Origin: G965195345 sp965277775
GTDB lineage: Bacteria; Pseudomonadota; Gammaproteobacteria; CAKMZV01
Assembly: GCA_965277775.1 (NCBI GenBank)
Contig: OZ255843.1
Span: forward strand, 1,178,001-1,242,000
Direction: 5' to 3'
Length of the DNA: 64,000 nt
The translations under genes were made by a program, and so were the position numbers. This document shows positions 33,006-42,931 of this stretch, piece after piece. A model generated the notes under the pieces. The model had not been told where the DNA came from, did no database searches, and saw only the letters and a program-made list of their open reading frames with translations. Every line of letters begins with the position of its first letter. Positions within the stretch are counted from its first letter, which is position 1.

Positions 33006-33590
33006 TCAGTTTAAAAGCGCTGTCTGGTTTAAATACTGTTGAATGGGTCGGTAATTGCGCCGATGATCCTCGATTAATCCAAGCGCTTCAATCGCCACAA
33101 GATGGGCTTTGGTGGGATAGCCTTTGTGTTGATCGAAACCATACCCTGGATGCGCAGCGTTCAGTCTGTGCATATCCAAATCTCTGGTTGTTTTGGCAAG
33201 GATGGATGCCGCGCTGATGCACGGAAAACGATCATCGCCTTTGACAAAGGCTTTGCAAGGCAAGTGTGTATCAGGGCAAAATTTGCCGTCCACCCAAACT
33301 TCTGCGGGCGTTCGCTTGAGGGCATTGATCGCCCTAACCATTGAAAGCAAGCTGGCATGATGGATGTTTAACCCTTCGATTTCTTTGGCATTGGCGCGAC
33401 CAATCGCCCACGCCAAGGCGTCTGCTTTTATATGAACCGCCAATTCAGTGCGTTGCTTCTCAGTCAACTTCTTGGAGTCTTTCAACGGTGTGCAATCAAA
33501 TTGAGGCGCAAGTACGACAGCGGCGCTGACGACATCACCAATGAGTGCACCGCGTCCGGCCTCATCAACACCAGCAATCAGATCCAACAT
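33006..33590 (-). CDS. rnhB: Ribonuclease HII
   Basis: Removes ribonucleotides from DNA and RNA from hybrids. The 194 residues include AGVDEAGRGALIGDVVSAAV (residues 6-25) with the conserved Asp-Glu pair, LKDSKKLTEKQR, the WVDGK segment with the third acidic residue near 99, and ISAASILAKTTRD with the fourth near 132. It overlaps lpxB by 13 bp and is the last gene of the lpx cluster. The dnaE gene that follows rnhB in E. coli is absent here; convergent recX is next. Confidence 0.97.
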   Translation of the reverse strand: MLDLIAGVDEAGRGALIGDVVSAAVVLAPQFDCTPLKDSKKLTEKQRTELAVHIKADALAWAIGRANAKEIEGLNIHHASLLSMVRAINALKRTPAEVWVDGKFCPDTHLPCKAFVKGDDRFPCISAASILAKTTRDLDMHRLNAAHPGYGFDQHKGYPTKAHLVAIEALGLIEDHRRNYRPIQQYLNQTALLN

Positions 33591-34738
33591 AGTGTGCTTT
33601 TAATCACCTTTGATATTTGATTGGGCTCGGCTAATAATTGTTGATGTATGGCATTGAAATGTGCGATTTGGTCTTGCCTAAAATCTTCATCGTTTAAAAG
33701 TTGTTCCAACCCAGTCGCAATATTATTTGGAGTGGCATCGTTTTGCAGGAACTCGGGCACAATGGCCGCATTAGCCAAGCCATTGGGCAAAGACACCCAA
33801 GGTTTTTCAAGCAGCCGTCTAATAATAGCGGCTGAGATGGGATTGACTTTGTATATGATCAACATGGGTTTCTTTAACAACAGAGCCTCTAAGGTTGCGG
33901 TACCTGATGCAATGAGCGTACCATCACTGGCATTGAGAATTTGGCGCGCCTGGCCATCAACCAACTGAACTTGATTTTTTATTGGGTCTGGTTGCATTTG
34001 CACGATGTAATCAATTAACTTTTTAAGCGAAGATTGCGCAATGGGAATGACCATCGCAGGTAACTTGGCATAGCGTTTGTGATAACACAGCATGCTTGAC
34101 AACATGATTGGCAAGTTTTTTTTGATTTCAGATTGGCGCGAGCCGGGTAGTAGGGCAAGCATTTTAGTCTGGTCGTTTAATGCCAGGTTTTTGCGATCCA
34201 TTTGGTTGTCTAACTTTTGTGGAATGTTTTGCGCCAGGGGATGACCCACGAAAGTTGCCGGCAGAGAGACGGGTTGGTAAAGCGGCGGCTCAAAGGGAAA
34301 TAAACAAAAAATATGATCGCAAGAGGCCGCAATTTTTTTTATGCGAGATGAGCGCCACGCCCAAATAGAAGGGCTCACATAATGGAAAGTTGTCAGCCCT
34401 TGTTGCTTCAGTTTTTTTTCTAAGGGGAGGTTGAAGTCAGGGGCATCGATGCCGATGAACAGATTGACTTGTTCGTGCAACACTTTTTGATAAATGTTTT
34501 TTCGGAGCTGTATCAGACTTTTCAAAGAACCGAGCACCTCGGTAAAACCCATGACGTTCATAGGCTCATTGCTAAACCATTGTTCTTGACCGGCTTCAAG
34601 CATACCCTTGCCGCCGACACCAGTGATACGCACTGTGGGAAAGCTTTGTTTGAGTTCTTTGATAAGTTGAACGCCCAATAAATCCCCAGAGAGTTCCCCT
34701 GCAACAAGGGCAATTGAAAGATCAGGTGGGGTAGACAT
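33578..34738 (-). CDS. lpxB: Lipid-A-disaccharide synthase
   Basis: GT19 glycosyltransferase that condenses UDP-2,3-diacylglucosamine with lipid X. The 386 residues start with VAGELSGDLLGVQLIKEL (13-30) and contain MGFTEVLG near 63, IGIDAPDFNL near 94, YVSPSIWAWRSSRIKKI near 119, LLPGSRQSEI near 193, and GTATLEALLLKKPMLIIYKVN near 278. Inner-membrane-associated. It follows lpxA after 72 bp. Confidence 0.98.
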   Translation of the reverse strand: MSTPPDLSIALVAGELSGDLLGVQLIKELKQSFPTVRITGVGGKGMLEAGQEQWFSNEPMNVMGFTEVLGSLKSLIQLRKNIYQKVLHEQVNLFIGIDAPDFNLPLEKKLKQQGLTTFHYVSPSIWAWRSSRIKKIAASCDHIFCLFPFEPPLYQPVSLPATFVGHPLAQNIPQKLDNQMDRKNLALNDQTKMLALLPGSRQSEIKKNLPIMLSSMLCYHKRYAKLPAMVIPIAQSSLKKLIDYIVQMQPDPIKNQVQLVDGQARQILNASDGTLIASGTATLEALLLKKPMLIIYKVNPISAAIIRRLLEKPWVSLPNGLANAAIVPEFLQNDATPNNIATGLEQLLNDEDFRQDQIAHFNAIHQQLLAEPNQISKVIKSTLCWI

Positions 34739-34810
34739 ACAGCTGTTTTTGTCGATGGGCGTCAGAGCCGAAGCATTGCAGTTACATTAATGTCTTACGC
34801 TTGTTGTAAG

Positions 34811-35596
34811 CTATCGAATGATACCACGTTTTGATTGTTTTATTGAATCAATGAACGTTGAAATGATGGTTTGGTTGTCCGGGGTTTCTAATTTTTCAAT
34901 TTCTTCAAGCGCTTGATCTAACTTCAATCCACGTCTATAAAAGAGCTTGTAACATTTATCCAAAGTGATTATTTCAGTTTTAGAGAAGCCTCTTCTTTTC
35001 AGTCCTTCTTTGTTAATGCAGGCTGGGCGAGTGGTGCCATTATCGTTGATTACCATAATATAAGCGGGCACGTCCTTGTTACACCAACCATAAGCGCCTA
35101 TCATGGCGTGTGCGCCAATGTGACCGAACTGATGAACGCCAGAAAAGCCACCAAATACGGCATAATCATCCACCCGAACATGACCGGCCAGGGCAACATT
35201 GCTTGACATAATGACATGATTTTTGATACCGCAATCGTGGGCGATGTGTGTGTAAGCAAGCAAGACGTTGTGCGAACCAATGGACGTCATCGATCGGTCG
35301 TGTCCCGTTCCTCGGTTTATAGAACAATACTCCCTAATGATGTTGTGGTCACCGATTTCTAAATACGCAATTTCGCCCTTAAATTTTAAATCCTGTGCAT
35401 TACTACCAATGGTTGCAAAGGAATAAATTTGGTTACGCTCGCCAATGGTTGTTGGGCCTTGGATGACGACATGCGGTGAAATAATGGAATTTTTGCCAAT
35501 TTGGACATTTTTCCCAATAATGGAATAAGCGCCAATTTGAACATGCTCGCCAATATTGGCTGAGGGATGAATGTCAGCCGTGGGATGGATAAGCAT
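34811..35596 (-). CDS. lpxA: UDP-N-acetylglucosamine acyltransferase
   Basis: First enzyme of lipid A synthesis, adding an R-3-hydroxyacyl chain to UDP-GlcNAc. The 261 residues form hexapeptide repeats of a left-handed beta-helix (IHPTADIHPSANIGEHVQIG at the N-terminus) with the catalytic histidine in YTHIAHDCGI near residue 125, GGFSGVHQFGHIG near 150, and the C-terminal helical domain with INKEGLKRRGFSKTEI. It begins 6 bp after fabZ. Confidence 0.98.
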   Translation of the reverse strand: MLIHPTADIHPSANIGEHVQIGAYSIIGKNVQIGKNSIISPHVVIQGPTTIGERNQIYSFATIGSNAQDLKFKGEIAYLEIGDHNIIREYCSINRGTGHDRSMTSIGSHNVLLAYTHIAHDCGIKNHVIMSSNVALAGHVRVDDYAVFGGFSGVHQFGHIGAHAMIGAYGWCNKDVPAYIMVINDNGTTRPACINKEGLKRRGFSKTEIITLDKCYKLFYRRGLKLDQALEEIEKLETPDNQTIISTFIDSIKQSKRGIIR

Positions 35597-35602
35597 GGGG
35601 GG

Positions 35603-36049
35603 TTATTTTCTGGCCGCACACATGATTTCACAGCTGGCAACCAATTTATTCCCAACGTGTGTGGTCGCATCAAATTTCCAGAAATCTCTTTTGGGGTTTC
35701 TTTTTACCGTGACCTTAAAGGTTAATGTATCTCCGGGTAAAACCAGATCCCTAAAACGACATTTGTCGATGGCGACCAAATAAAATTTAGATCCTGCTTT
35801 TTCGGCATAGTTTTCAATAGAGACGTGTGCCAGTACACCCGTGGACTGCGCCATGGCTTCAACAATCAACACACCTGGCATCACTGGCACATCAGGGTAA
35901 TGTCCAGTAAATTGGGGTTCATTGATCGTGACATTTTTAATGGCAGTCAAAGAAACCCCAGGCTCAAAGTCAATGACCCGATCAATCAACAACATTGGGT
36001 ATCTGTGAGGGAGTATGCGTAATATTTCAGCGGCTTCAATGATCTTCAT
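35603..36049 (-). CDS. fabZ: 3-hydroxyacyl-[acyl-carrier-protein] dehydratase FabZ
   Basis: Hot-dog-fold dehydratase of fatty acid elongation. The 148 residues contain ILPHRYPMLLIDRVIDF (about 12-28), the active-site histidine and glutamate in GHYPDVPVMPGVLIVEAMAQ (about 48-67), and CRFRDLVLPGDTL. It overlaps lpxD by 4 bp and sits between lpxD and lpxA, where it supplies and competes for the hydroxyacyl-ACP pool. Confidence 0.98.
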   Translation of the reverse strand: MKIIEAAEILRILPHRYPMLLIDRVIDFEPGVSLTAIKNVTINEPQFTGHYPDVPVMPGVLIVEAMAQSTGVLAHVSIENYAEKAGSKFYLVAIDKCRFRDLVLPGDTLTFKVTVKRNPKRDFWKFDATTHVGNKLVASCEIMCAARK

Positions 36050-37059
36050 AATTTCCTTGCGGTGTGCTTTTCCAATTCTTTGATACGATTATACATTTTT
36101 TCCAACTGCAATGATAAAACAGAATTTTTCCGCCACTGTTTTATTGGGGCGGCGGGTTGTCCGCCATAAACGCCTGGCTGTTTTATCGACGATGTGATCA
36201 TTGCTCGAGCCATACCGATAACATTATTGGTAATTTGAACGTGATCGGCAATCCCAGTTTGACCGCCAAACATACAATTTTCACCGATTGACGCGGTACC
36301 TGCAATTCCGATCAGTCCCGCAAGCGCAGAACCGCGGCCTATAGAAACATTGTGGGCAATGTGGACCAAATTATCAATGATAACATCATCGCCTATGATG
36401 GTATCGTTTGCTGAACCTCGATCAATGGCATTATTTGATCCCATATAAACTCGATGTCCAACTCTAACGGTGCCTGTATGCGCGATTTTCGCCCATTTTC
36501 CGTTATTTGGCGCGTAGCCAAAGCCATCACCACCAAGGGTGGTATTTGAGCCGATATAACAATCATCACCAATAATGACGCCTTGATAAATGGTCACATT
36601 GGGGCCTATAGCGGTGTTTTCGCCTAAGCAGGCATTGTCTTGGATAACCGCATTTTCTTCAATGATCACACCTTCGCCCAGCGAGCAATTGGCGCCGACA
36701 AAAGCGCCAAATTTTATTTGGATGTTTGCTGGTAAAGCAGTTGAAGGATCAACGTAACAGCGTCCATGTAATTGTTGACCTTTGATGCTTTTTTTTGGAT
36801 TAAGCGCTTGTTGTGCAAGGGCAAAAGCCAAGTAAGGCGACTTAACGAGAAGGCAGATCTTTCCTTCAACGGGGTTTTGCGACAAAATGACCCCAGCCGC
36901 AGAACGCTGTGCTTGCGTTAAGAAGGCGGGCGTTGTGATATAGCTGATATCAGTCGCTGTGGCTTTTTCTAAAACTTGGGCATTCAGAATTGCGATATTT
37001 TTTGCCGACTCTGGATGGACGGTTCCATTGAGGTGCTTGGCCAGAGCAAAAAGATCCAT
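36046..37059 (-). CDS. lpxD: UDP-3-O-(3-hydroxyacyl)glucosamine N-acyltransferase
   Basis: Third lipid A enzyme, adding the N-linked acyl chain. The 337 residues have an N-terminal uridine-binding domain (about 1-95) and a left-handed beta-helix. GGDGFGYAPNNGKWAKIAHTG near residues 173-193 and the catalytic-histidine region NLVHIAHNVSIG near 232 are family signatures. The C-terminal helix is short and charged. Confidence 0.97.
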   Translation of the reverse strand: MDLFALAKHLNGTVHPESAKNIAILNAQVLEKATATDISYITTPAFLTQAQRSAAGVILSQNPVEGKICLLVKSPYLAFALAQQALNPKKSIKGQQLHGRCYVDPSTALPANIQIKFGAFVGANCSLGEGVIIEENAVIQDNACLGENTAIGPNVTIYQGVIIGDDCYIGSNTTLGGDGFGYAPNNGKWAKIAHTGTVRVGHRVYMGSNNAIDRGSANDTIIGDDVIIDNLVHIAHNVSIGRGSALAGLIGIAGTASIGENCMFGGQTGIADHVQITNNVIGMARAMITSSIKQPGVYGGQPAAPIKQWRKNSVLSLQLEKMYNRIKELEKHTARKL

Positions 37060-37083
37060 GCTTGCTCTATAGGTTATGCGCTG

Positions 37084-37596
37084 TTAAGGTTTTTTGGGCG
37101 AAAGCATTTCTAAAACGGCATCGGTCAAATTTTCCGTTGACGTTTCTTTTTGCCAAGCGATCGCGCCTCTAAACAAAACCAGATCCAGTGATTTTTGTTT
37201 GGAGATTTTTTCAATGGCCGCATTGATTTCTTCAGTAACCAGTTGATTTTCTTCTTGCTGGCGGGCTTGAAAGCTTTGTTGGGCCTGTTGTGCTTCGCGT
37301 TGAATGTCCGACTGCATCAATTGCAGTTCACGCTCTTTTTTAGTGATTTCTGCCTCTTTTAGAGTGAGGCGTTGTTTTTCTAATTGAGTCACAGCGTCCT
37401 TCAGAGCTTGCTGTTTTTTGTTCAAGGCCTGCTGGATTGGCTCAAATTCAGCCTGTAATTTTTTTTCTGCTTCCGCTCTTTGTGGAGATTGTTTAAGCAG
37501 AACTTGTGCATCAACCACACCGACAGATAAAGCAAAACCCGTTTGAGGTAATAGCAACATTGCCAAGGACAGTAAAAATATTCTAAATAAATGCAT
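37084..37596 (-). CDS. skp: Periplasmic chaperone Skp/OmpH
   Basis: Trimeric jellyfish-like chaperone that carries unfolded outer-membrane proteins to BamA. The 170 residues have a signal peptide (about 1-22, ending GFALS), the strand SVGVVDAQVLLKQSP, then a long coiled coil rich in Gln, Glu and Lys (about 40-130), and a C-terminal strand LDLVLFRGAIAWQ. The start is set at 37596 because AGGAG lies 6 bp upstream; an in-frame ATG seven codons earlier would break the signal peptide pattern. It lies between bamA and lpxD as in E. coli. Confidence 0.93.
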   Translation of the reverse strand: MHLFRIFLLSLAMLLLPQTGFALSVGVVDAQVLLKQSPQRAEAEKKLQAEFEPIQQALNKKQQALKDAVTQLEKQRLTLKEAEITKKERELQLMQSDIQREAQQAQQSFQARQQEENQLVTEEINAAIEKISKQKSLDLVLFRGAIAWQKETSTENLTDAVLEMLSPKKP

Positions 37597-37625
37597 GATT
37601 AACTCCTGATATATCATTGTTTGCG

Positions 37626-39941
37626 TTAAAAACCAGATCCTATACCAAATTGAAATTGCTGAACAGAATCTGATGATTTGTGGTTAAAAGGCTCGGCATA
37701 ATTTAATGTGATCTGACCAATCGGGGTCAGCCAAAGGAACCCAATACCATAGGATCCTCTCAATGCAGAAAAGTCAATGTTCTTGGGATCAACAAATACA
37801 TTGCCTACGTCAACAAAAGGCCCATACCTGATATCAACATCATCATTATCATCGCCAAAAGGCGGGAATAATGTCTGAAAACGACTCTCCCATACAAAAG
37901 CCCCGCCACGGGCGCCAGATGCACCATCTGCTGTATTATACTGCTCTCCTAAGGTATTCGCGAGATATCCTCTCACCGAAGTCACGCCACCTGTATAAAA
38001 TCTATCAAAAAAGGGCGCTTGATCGCCTGAATAAGTTTGAATAATTCCAAGGCGTTGTTTAAACAGAACGGCTGTGTTGGCGGCCAAGGGAAAATACCAA
38101 CTGCTCAAGCTGGTTATTTGAAAGGTATCTATGTCTGTATTTGGTATACCCAAAATCGCGTAAACCCGATGCGTTGTCCCTTTGGTAGGAAAAAGTCCGC
38201 GATTACGAGTATCGTAATTCCAACCAAAGGTAAAGGCAAATTTAATTGCGCCTTCTGGAAATCGACGGGTAAAGCTCTCACATTCAATAAACCCAGTGCC
38301 GCAAACAGCCTTTGTTCGTTCAACAAGCGCACCGTAGTTAAAACGTTGTTGAGCGTTGAATGGGACACCAAATGAGACATTGCCGCCAAGACGATTGCTT
38401 AAATAACTGGCTTGGTTTAATTGGTGGGCGTCAGTTTCAGAAAAATTCAGTCCCCATGTCAAACTGATATTTTCTGGCGTGTAATAAGGGTCCGTGATGC
38501 TTATATCCGCTTGAGTAACGGCGCTGTCTTTATTGGCATTGAAGTTGACGTTATATCCTCTGCCTAACCAATTAGATTCAGTCAGACTAATGCCCAAGCT
38601 CGCTCCACCAGAAAGCGTAAAACCAACTCGGGCATTAAAACTGCCCGTAGAAACGTCTTTTACTTTGACGGTGAGGATGACTTGATTATCGCTGATTTTT
38701 CTCGGTGTGACCGAAACGCTTGAAAAGAAAGACGTTCGGTTAAGGCGGGCTTCTGAATTGCGAACCAATCGAGGAACGTATAAAGCACCTTCGTATTGAG
38801 TCATTTCACGACGCACAACGGAATCGATGGAAGCATTATTCCCTATGATTTCAATGCGTTTGACATAAACTTTCTTTTTAGGATTGGCAACAATGGTTAC
38901 CGAAGCCAATTTTGTTTGGGTGTCTAATTTGATATTGGGCCGAACATCAGCAAATGCATAGCCTTTATCGCCTAAGGCGGTTTTAAGATTTTCAATCGAG
39001 TTCAATATTTTACGGCGAGAAAAAACTTGTCCAGCCTCAACTTGATTGAGTCCATCGACGCGTTTTTTGCTAAGCACTTTTTCGTAACCTGTGTAAGCAA
39101 CGCCACTAAAATGAAACAGCAAGCCTTCTTCTATATTCAAAGTGATGTAAACAGCCGATTTCTCAGGAGACAGTTGGACTTGAGAAGACAGGATTTGAAA
39201 TTGGGCAAACCCACGGTCAAAATAGTAATTTCTTAAGGCCTCAAAAGAGCCTTCTAAGGGAAGTTTCTGGTACTCATGATCGCCAAAAAGAGACGTTTCA
39301 GAATAAGGTGATAAAGTAAATTGTCTTAACAGCTGTTTGTCGGAAAAAGTTTTATTGCCAATGACATCTATGCGTTCAATTTTTGCCGCATCCCCTTCAT
39401 TAATTTCGATCAGTAGTTTGACCCTCTGGCGTGTTAAGGATTCAATTCGACTGTCAATCTTAACGGCATAGTAACCAGCATTGAAATATTCTGTTTTTAA
39501 GCCTCTGCGAATGCGATTGAACAAGGTTTGATTAAAGGCGCGATTGACCGCGATGCCTTGGGCTTTTAAATTTTTGGTCAAAAGCTCTGTCTCAATGAGA
39601 TTGTTGCCTTTGAACTCAATTTCTACAATGGTTGGGCGTTCTTTAACTTTAATGGTTAAAGTCTGCTCATCTACCAGTAATTGAATGTTGTCAAAAAAAC
39701 CACTGTCGTACAGAGATTGGATGATGTCTTTATAGTTTTCGTCATTCAATTGCTGGCCCAAAATCTCAGGCAAGTAGGATTTAACAATGGCCGCATCGTG
39801 TCGGATGAGCCCTTCAAATTTAAGCGCTTGAATGGGTTGAGCCAAGGCAGTTGTCGGCTTCCAGCACAGAATCATCCCGACCATAAAGCAGGCTTGAATG
39901 AAGCCATTCAAACGATTTTTGGGCTTAAATTTGATCAACAT
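37626..39941 (-). CDS. bamA: Outer-membrane protein assembly factor BamA
   Basis: Core of the BAM complex that inserts beta-barrel proteins. The 771 residues include a signal sequence (about 1-34, ending ALAQ), five POTRA domains (about 36-430; the first starts IQALKFEGLIRHDA), and a 16-strand Omp85 barrel. Loop 6 carries VRGY (FYTGGVTSVRGYLANTLGEQ near 658-677), and the protein ends in a C-terminal aromatic beta-signal (FQFGIGSGF). It lies between rseP and skp. A 140-bp gap separates it from rseP, so it may have its own promoter. Confidence 0.98.
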   Translation of the reverse strand: MLIKFKPKNRLNGFIQACFMVGMILCWKPTTALAQPIQALKFEGLIRHDAAIVKSYLPEILGQQLNDENYKDIIQSLYDSGFFDNIQLLVDEQTLTIKVKERPTIVEIEFKGNNLIETELLTKNLKAQGIAVNRAFNQTLFNRIRRGLKTEYFNAGYYAVKIDSRIESLTRQRVKLLIEINEGDAAKIERIDVIGNKTFSDKQLLRQFTLSPYSETSLFGDHEYQKLPLEGSFEALRNYYFDRGFAQFQILSSQVQLSPEKSAVYITLNIEEGLLFHFSGVAYTGYEKVLSKKRVDGLNQVEAGQVFSRRKILNSIENLKTALGDKGYAFADVRPNIKLDTQTKLASVTIVANPKKKVYVKRIEIIGNNASIDSVVRREMTQYEGALYVPRLVRNSEARLNRTSFFSSVSVTPRKISDNQVILTVKVKDVSTGSFNARVGFTLSGGASLGISLTESNWLGRGYNVNFNANKDSAVTQADISITDPYYTPENISLTWGLNFSETDAHQLNQASYLSNRLGGNVSFGVPFNAQQRFNYGALVERTKAVCGTGFIECESFTRRFPEGAIKFAFTFGWNYDTRNRGLFPTKGTTHRVYAILGIPNTDIDTFQITSLSSWYFPLAANTAVLFKQRLGIIQTYSGDQAPFFDRFYTGGVTSVRGYLANTLGEQYNTADGASGARGGAFVWESRFQTLFPPFGDDNDDVDIRYGPFVDVGNVFVDPKNIDFSALRGSYGIGFLWLTPIGQITLNYAEPFNHKSSDSVQQFQFGIGSGF

Positions 39942-40081
39942 GGTTACAAACGTTAAACACGGCGAAAAGACCCTTTCTTTGAGGCACCATTTATAAAAAA
40001 TTGGAAAGATTAACGAAACGGGTCATTATCGCTTAAATGTGGCATTAAAATGGGACGTATCAATGAGAATTTGAGTCGTGT

Positions 40082-41431
40082 TTAGTTTATTAGGCGAATA
40101 ATGTCGTTTGAAAATGCCAATATCATAATCATACCAAGAATGACGACGCCAATGTACTGAAGTTTTAATTGTAATTTATCCGAAATCGCCAAGCCCCGAA
40201 CATATTCAATGGCATAAAACAGGATGTGCCCACCATCGAGTAGCGGAATGGGCAAAAGATTGAGTACACCGAGACTGACGCTTAAAAAAGCCAGAAAATT
40301 TAAAAAACTTAACAAGCCGTTGTTGGCAGATTTGCCCGCATATTCGGCGATGGTGATGGGACCGCTGATGTTTTCGTAGGAAAGTTGTCCAGTCAACATT
40401 TTGCCAATCGACACCACGATGAGTATGGATAAGTCGTACGTTTGCTTGAATCCCTCAACAATGGCCTGGAAAAGGTTTTGTTGATAAACCCTTAAATAGG
40501 GCTTAAAGTCATCTTCACTGATTTTGGGGGTGGCCCCGAGAAACCCAACCATTTTCCCATCATCAATTTTAGAACCTAAGGTTACGGGGATTGTAAGCGC
40601 GACTTCTGATCGATGGATGTGGAAGTCCAACGTCTGATTCGGCGCGTTTCGTACAATATCGACAACCTCGTGCCAATAGTAAATAGCTTGTCCGTCTATT
40701 GAGGTAATCACGTCGTTGGATAGCAGTCCCGAGTTAATGGCCGCCTGCCCTTGTAACAGCTCATCTAAAACCGGTTTTATGGGGCTAAACGGCGTGATGC
40801 CGAGATCTTGCCAAGACAAATCAGGGGCTTTTGGCAGCTGATCCCACTGAATGTCTAAGACGGTTTTTTCGGCTTGACCCGCCCTAAGATAAGAAATGGA
40901 AAAGTCTGATTGGCGAATTGATTCGGCGTTTAATCGAGCATAGGCATCGTTCCAACCCGGTGTTTTAACGCCGTTGATGGCGAGGATCTCATCGTTGGGC
41001 TGGAGCGCAGATTGGGCAACGGCATTCACTGAGGCCGTTTTTCCAATGATGGGGGGCAGTACTTCACGGTCGAAGGTGCCAATAAAAGCAAACAAGGCCG
41101 CCGCTAAGGCCAAGTTGATCAAAGGTCCAGCAATCACAACGGCAATTCGCTCTAAGGGCGGTCTTTGGTCAAAAGCTCTGTGAAGCTCATCATCGGCAAC
41201 GGCCCCTTCACGGGTGTCTAACATCCGAACATAGCCGCCCAAGGGTATGGGGGCAAAGCAAAACTCCATGTCATCGGGCCCCATTTTTTTTAACCAAAGG
41301 GGTTTGCCAAATCCAATTGAAAATCGGAGCACCTTGATGTTGAAATAGCGAGCAACAGCAAAGTGCGCCCACTCATGAACGGTGACTAAGACTAAAATCG
41401 CGATTAAAAATGCAAAAAATGATTCAAACAC
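40082..41431 (-). CDS. rseP: Site-2 intramembrane zinc metalloprotease RseP
   Basis: Inner-membrane protease that cleaves anti-sigma factor RseA and remnant signal peptides. The zinc motif HEWAH is near residue 19 of the chosen start, two tandem PDZ domains occupy the periplasmic centre (NPxEG-like GVKTPGWND; second near SIDGQAIYYW), and the third zinc ligand is in NLLPIPLLDGGH near residue 400. The GTG at 41431 is favoured because it fits the first transmembrane helix and overlaps the cdsA stop by 8 bp. An ATG at 41476 would add 15 residues inside cdsA. Confidence 0.95.
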   Translation of the reverse strand: MFESFFAFLIAILVLVTVHEWAHFAVARYFNIKVLRFSIGFGKPLWLKKMGPDDMEFCFAPIPLGGYVRMLDTREGAVADDELHRAFDQRPPLERIAVVIAGPLINLALAAALFAFIGTFDREVLPPIIGKTASVNAVAQSALQPNDEILAINGVKTPGWNDAYARLNAESIRQSDFSISYLRAGQAEKTVLDIQWDQLPKAPDLSWQDLGITPFSPIKPVLDELLQGQAAINSGLLSNDVITSIDGQAIYYWHEVVDIVRNAPNQTLDFHIHRSEVALTIPVTLGSKIDDGKMVGFLGATPKISEDDFKPYLRVYQQNLFQAIVEGFKQTYDLSILIVVSIGKMLTGQLSYENISGPITIAEYAGKSANNGLLSFLNFLAFLSVSLGVLNLLPIPLLDGGHILFYAIEYVRGLAISDKLQLKLQYIGVVILGMIMILAFSNDIIRLIN

Positions 41432-42206
41432 AGTTATACCATTGAACTTGAAGCCAAAAAATGGGTGCTGCAGCAATCAATCCGTCAACACGGTCAAATA
41501 TACCGCCATGTCCAGGAATGATACGGCCACTTTCTTTGACATTATTTTCCCGTTTTAAGATGCTTTCAAACAAATCGCCACCGATGGTTGCCAAAGCAAC
41601 AGTCAACCCCAGAGCCAGCGCTGTTACCAATGTACATTCCAAATATAACAATAACACAACACTCCATAAAAGTCCCACAGCGATCTGGGCATAGAAGCCC
41701 ACCCATGTTTTATTGGGACTGATGGTTGGGATGAGTTTTAATTGACCCCATTTTCTCCCCACAAGCATGCCCACAATGTCAATGGACCAAACCATAAGCA
41801 GTAAAAGGATAACAATGGCATATCCCCAGTCCGCTCGAAGCAATAATAATGCGATGGCACAAGCAGGGAAGAGGAGCAGGCTGCTGAGCATGCCCAATGC
41901 TGGTTTGGCTTGTCCTACGGTTCTAAACCCGACGATCCATGCCCACGAAAGCCCCCAAACAGCCACAGCCATGAGGATGATTATGTTTGAAAAATCAGAG
42001 TTTGCGAACAACAGCGTTATGAAAAAGCTGAGTCCCATGTATAAGGCAATCCAGCTTTTTTTAAGCTGATAAATCATGGCTGTTTCATAGGATAACAAAG
42101 CACTCATGGCGCTGAGTACCAGTAGCAGCAAGTCATTTGAAAGAAAAATGAATAGCGCAATGACAATGGGAGCAATGATGACCGCTGAAATGACACGCGT
42201 CAACAC
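41424..42206 (-). CDS. cdsA: Phosphatidate cytidylyltransferase
   Basis: Integral membrane enzyme making CDP-diacylglycerol for all phospholipids. The 260 residues contain around seven hydrophobic helices and the CDS signature SILKRENNVKESG followed by IIPGHGGIFDRVDGLIAAAP near the C-terminus. It begins 2 bp after uppS and overlaps the rseP start, the usual order once dxr is left out. Confidence 0.97.
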   Translation of the reverse strand: MLTRVISAVIIAPIVIALFIFLSNDLLLLVLSAMSALLSYETAMIYQLKKSWIALYMGLSFFITLLFANSDFSNIIILMAVAVWGLSWAWIVGFRTVGQAKPALGMLSSLLLFPACAIALLLLRADWGYAIVILLLLMVWSIDIVGMLVGRKWGQLKLIPTISPNKTWVGFYAQIAVGLLWSVVLLLYLECTLVTALALGLTVALATIGGDLFESILKRENNVKESGRIIPGHGGIFDRVDGLIAAAPIFWLQVQWYNCV

Positions 42207-42208
42207 GA

Positions 42209-42919
42209 TTAATCAACCTTGCCAAAACGGCGCTGGCGTTTTGAGAATGCTTGGAGTGCTTTATCAAACTCGGCTTTATTGAAATCGGGCCAATACTTCT
42301 CGGTGAAATACAGCTCAGTATAAGCCAGCTGCCATAATAAAAAATTACTGATGCGTTGCTCACCGCTGGTTCGGATGAACAGATCAGGGGGCGGGGAATC
42401 AGGAAGAGAGAGACATTCTGCCAGTTCATTTTCATCGATTTCAAATTTTTGCCCTCTTGCCCATTTTTTATCAATAACCGCATTGGCGGCTTGGACAATG
42501 TCCCAGCGGCCTCCGTAGTTTATACAGATAGATAATGTCAAGCGGGTGTTATTTTTGGTGTGTTCTTGGGCGATTGCTATTTGCTGCTGTAATTTGGGTT
42601 CAAAGCGACTCAAATCACCGACAAAATGCACTTTGACGCCATTTTTATGGAGCTCTGGAACTTCTTTTTTTAAGCCATTCATCATCAGAGTCAGCAGCTG
42701 ATCAATTTCTTCCGCGGGACGGCTCCAATTTTCCGTACTGAATGCAAAAAGCGTGAGAAAGGGAATGCCGTAATCACCGCATAATTTAACGACCCGGCGG
42801 GTTGAATTTATGCCTTTTTTGTGACCGATTGCTCTTGGGAGGTGGCGTGATTTTGCCCATCTGCCATTGCCATCCATAACGATGGCAATGTGTTGAGGCA
42901 AACGCATCTCATTAACCAT
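42209..42919 (-). CDS. uppS: Undecaprenyl diphosphate synthase
   Basis: Cis-prenyltransferase making C55 undecaprenyl diphosphate, the lipid carrier for peptidoglycan and surface glycans. Of the 236 residues, HIAIVMDGNGRWAKSR contains the conserved Asp and P-loop-like site; FSTENWSRP is near 70, SICINYGGRWDIV near 140 and the C-terminal DLFIRTSGEQRISNFLLWQ near 186. The start is uncertain: TTG at 42928, ATG at 42919 or ATG at 42907 all fit, and none has a clear ribosome site. It directly follows frr; dxr, which lies between them in E. coli, is missing. Confidence 0.95.
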   Translation of the reverse strand: MVNEMRLPQHIAIVMDGNGRWAKSRHLPRAIGHKKGINSTRRVVKLCGDYGIPFLTLFAFSTENWSRPAEEIDQLLTLMMNGLKKEVPELHKNGVKVHFVGDLSRFEPKLQQQIAIAQEHTKNNTRLTLSICINYGGRWDIVQAANAVIDKKWARGQKFEIDENELAECLSLPDSPPPDLFIRTSGEQRISNFLLWQLAYTELYFTEKYWPDFNKAEFDKALQAFSKRQRRFGKVD

Positions 42920-42931
42920 GCGGAACAATCG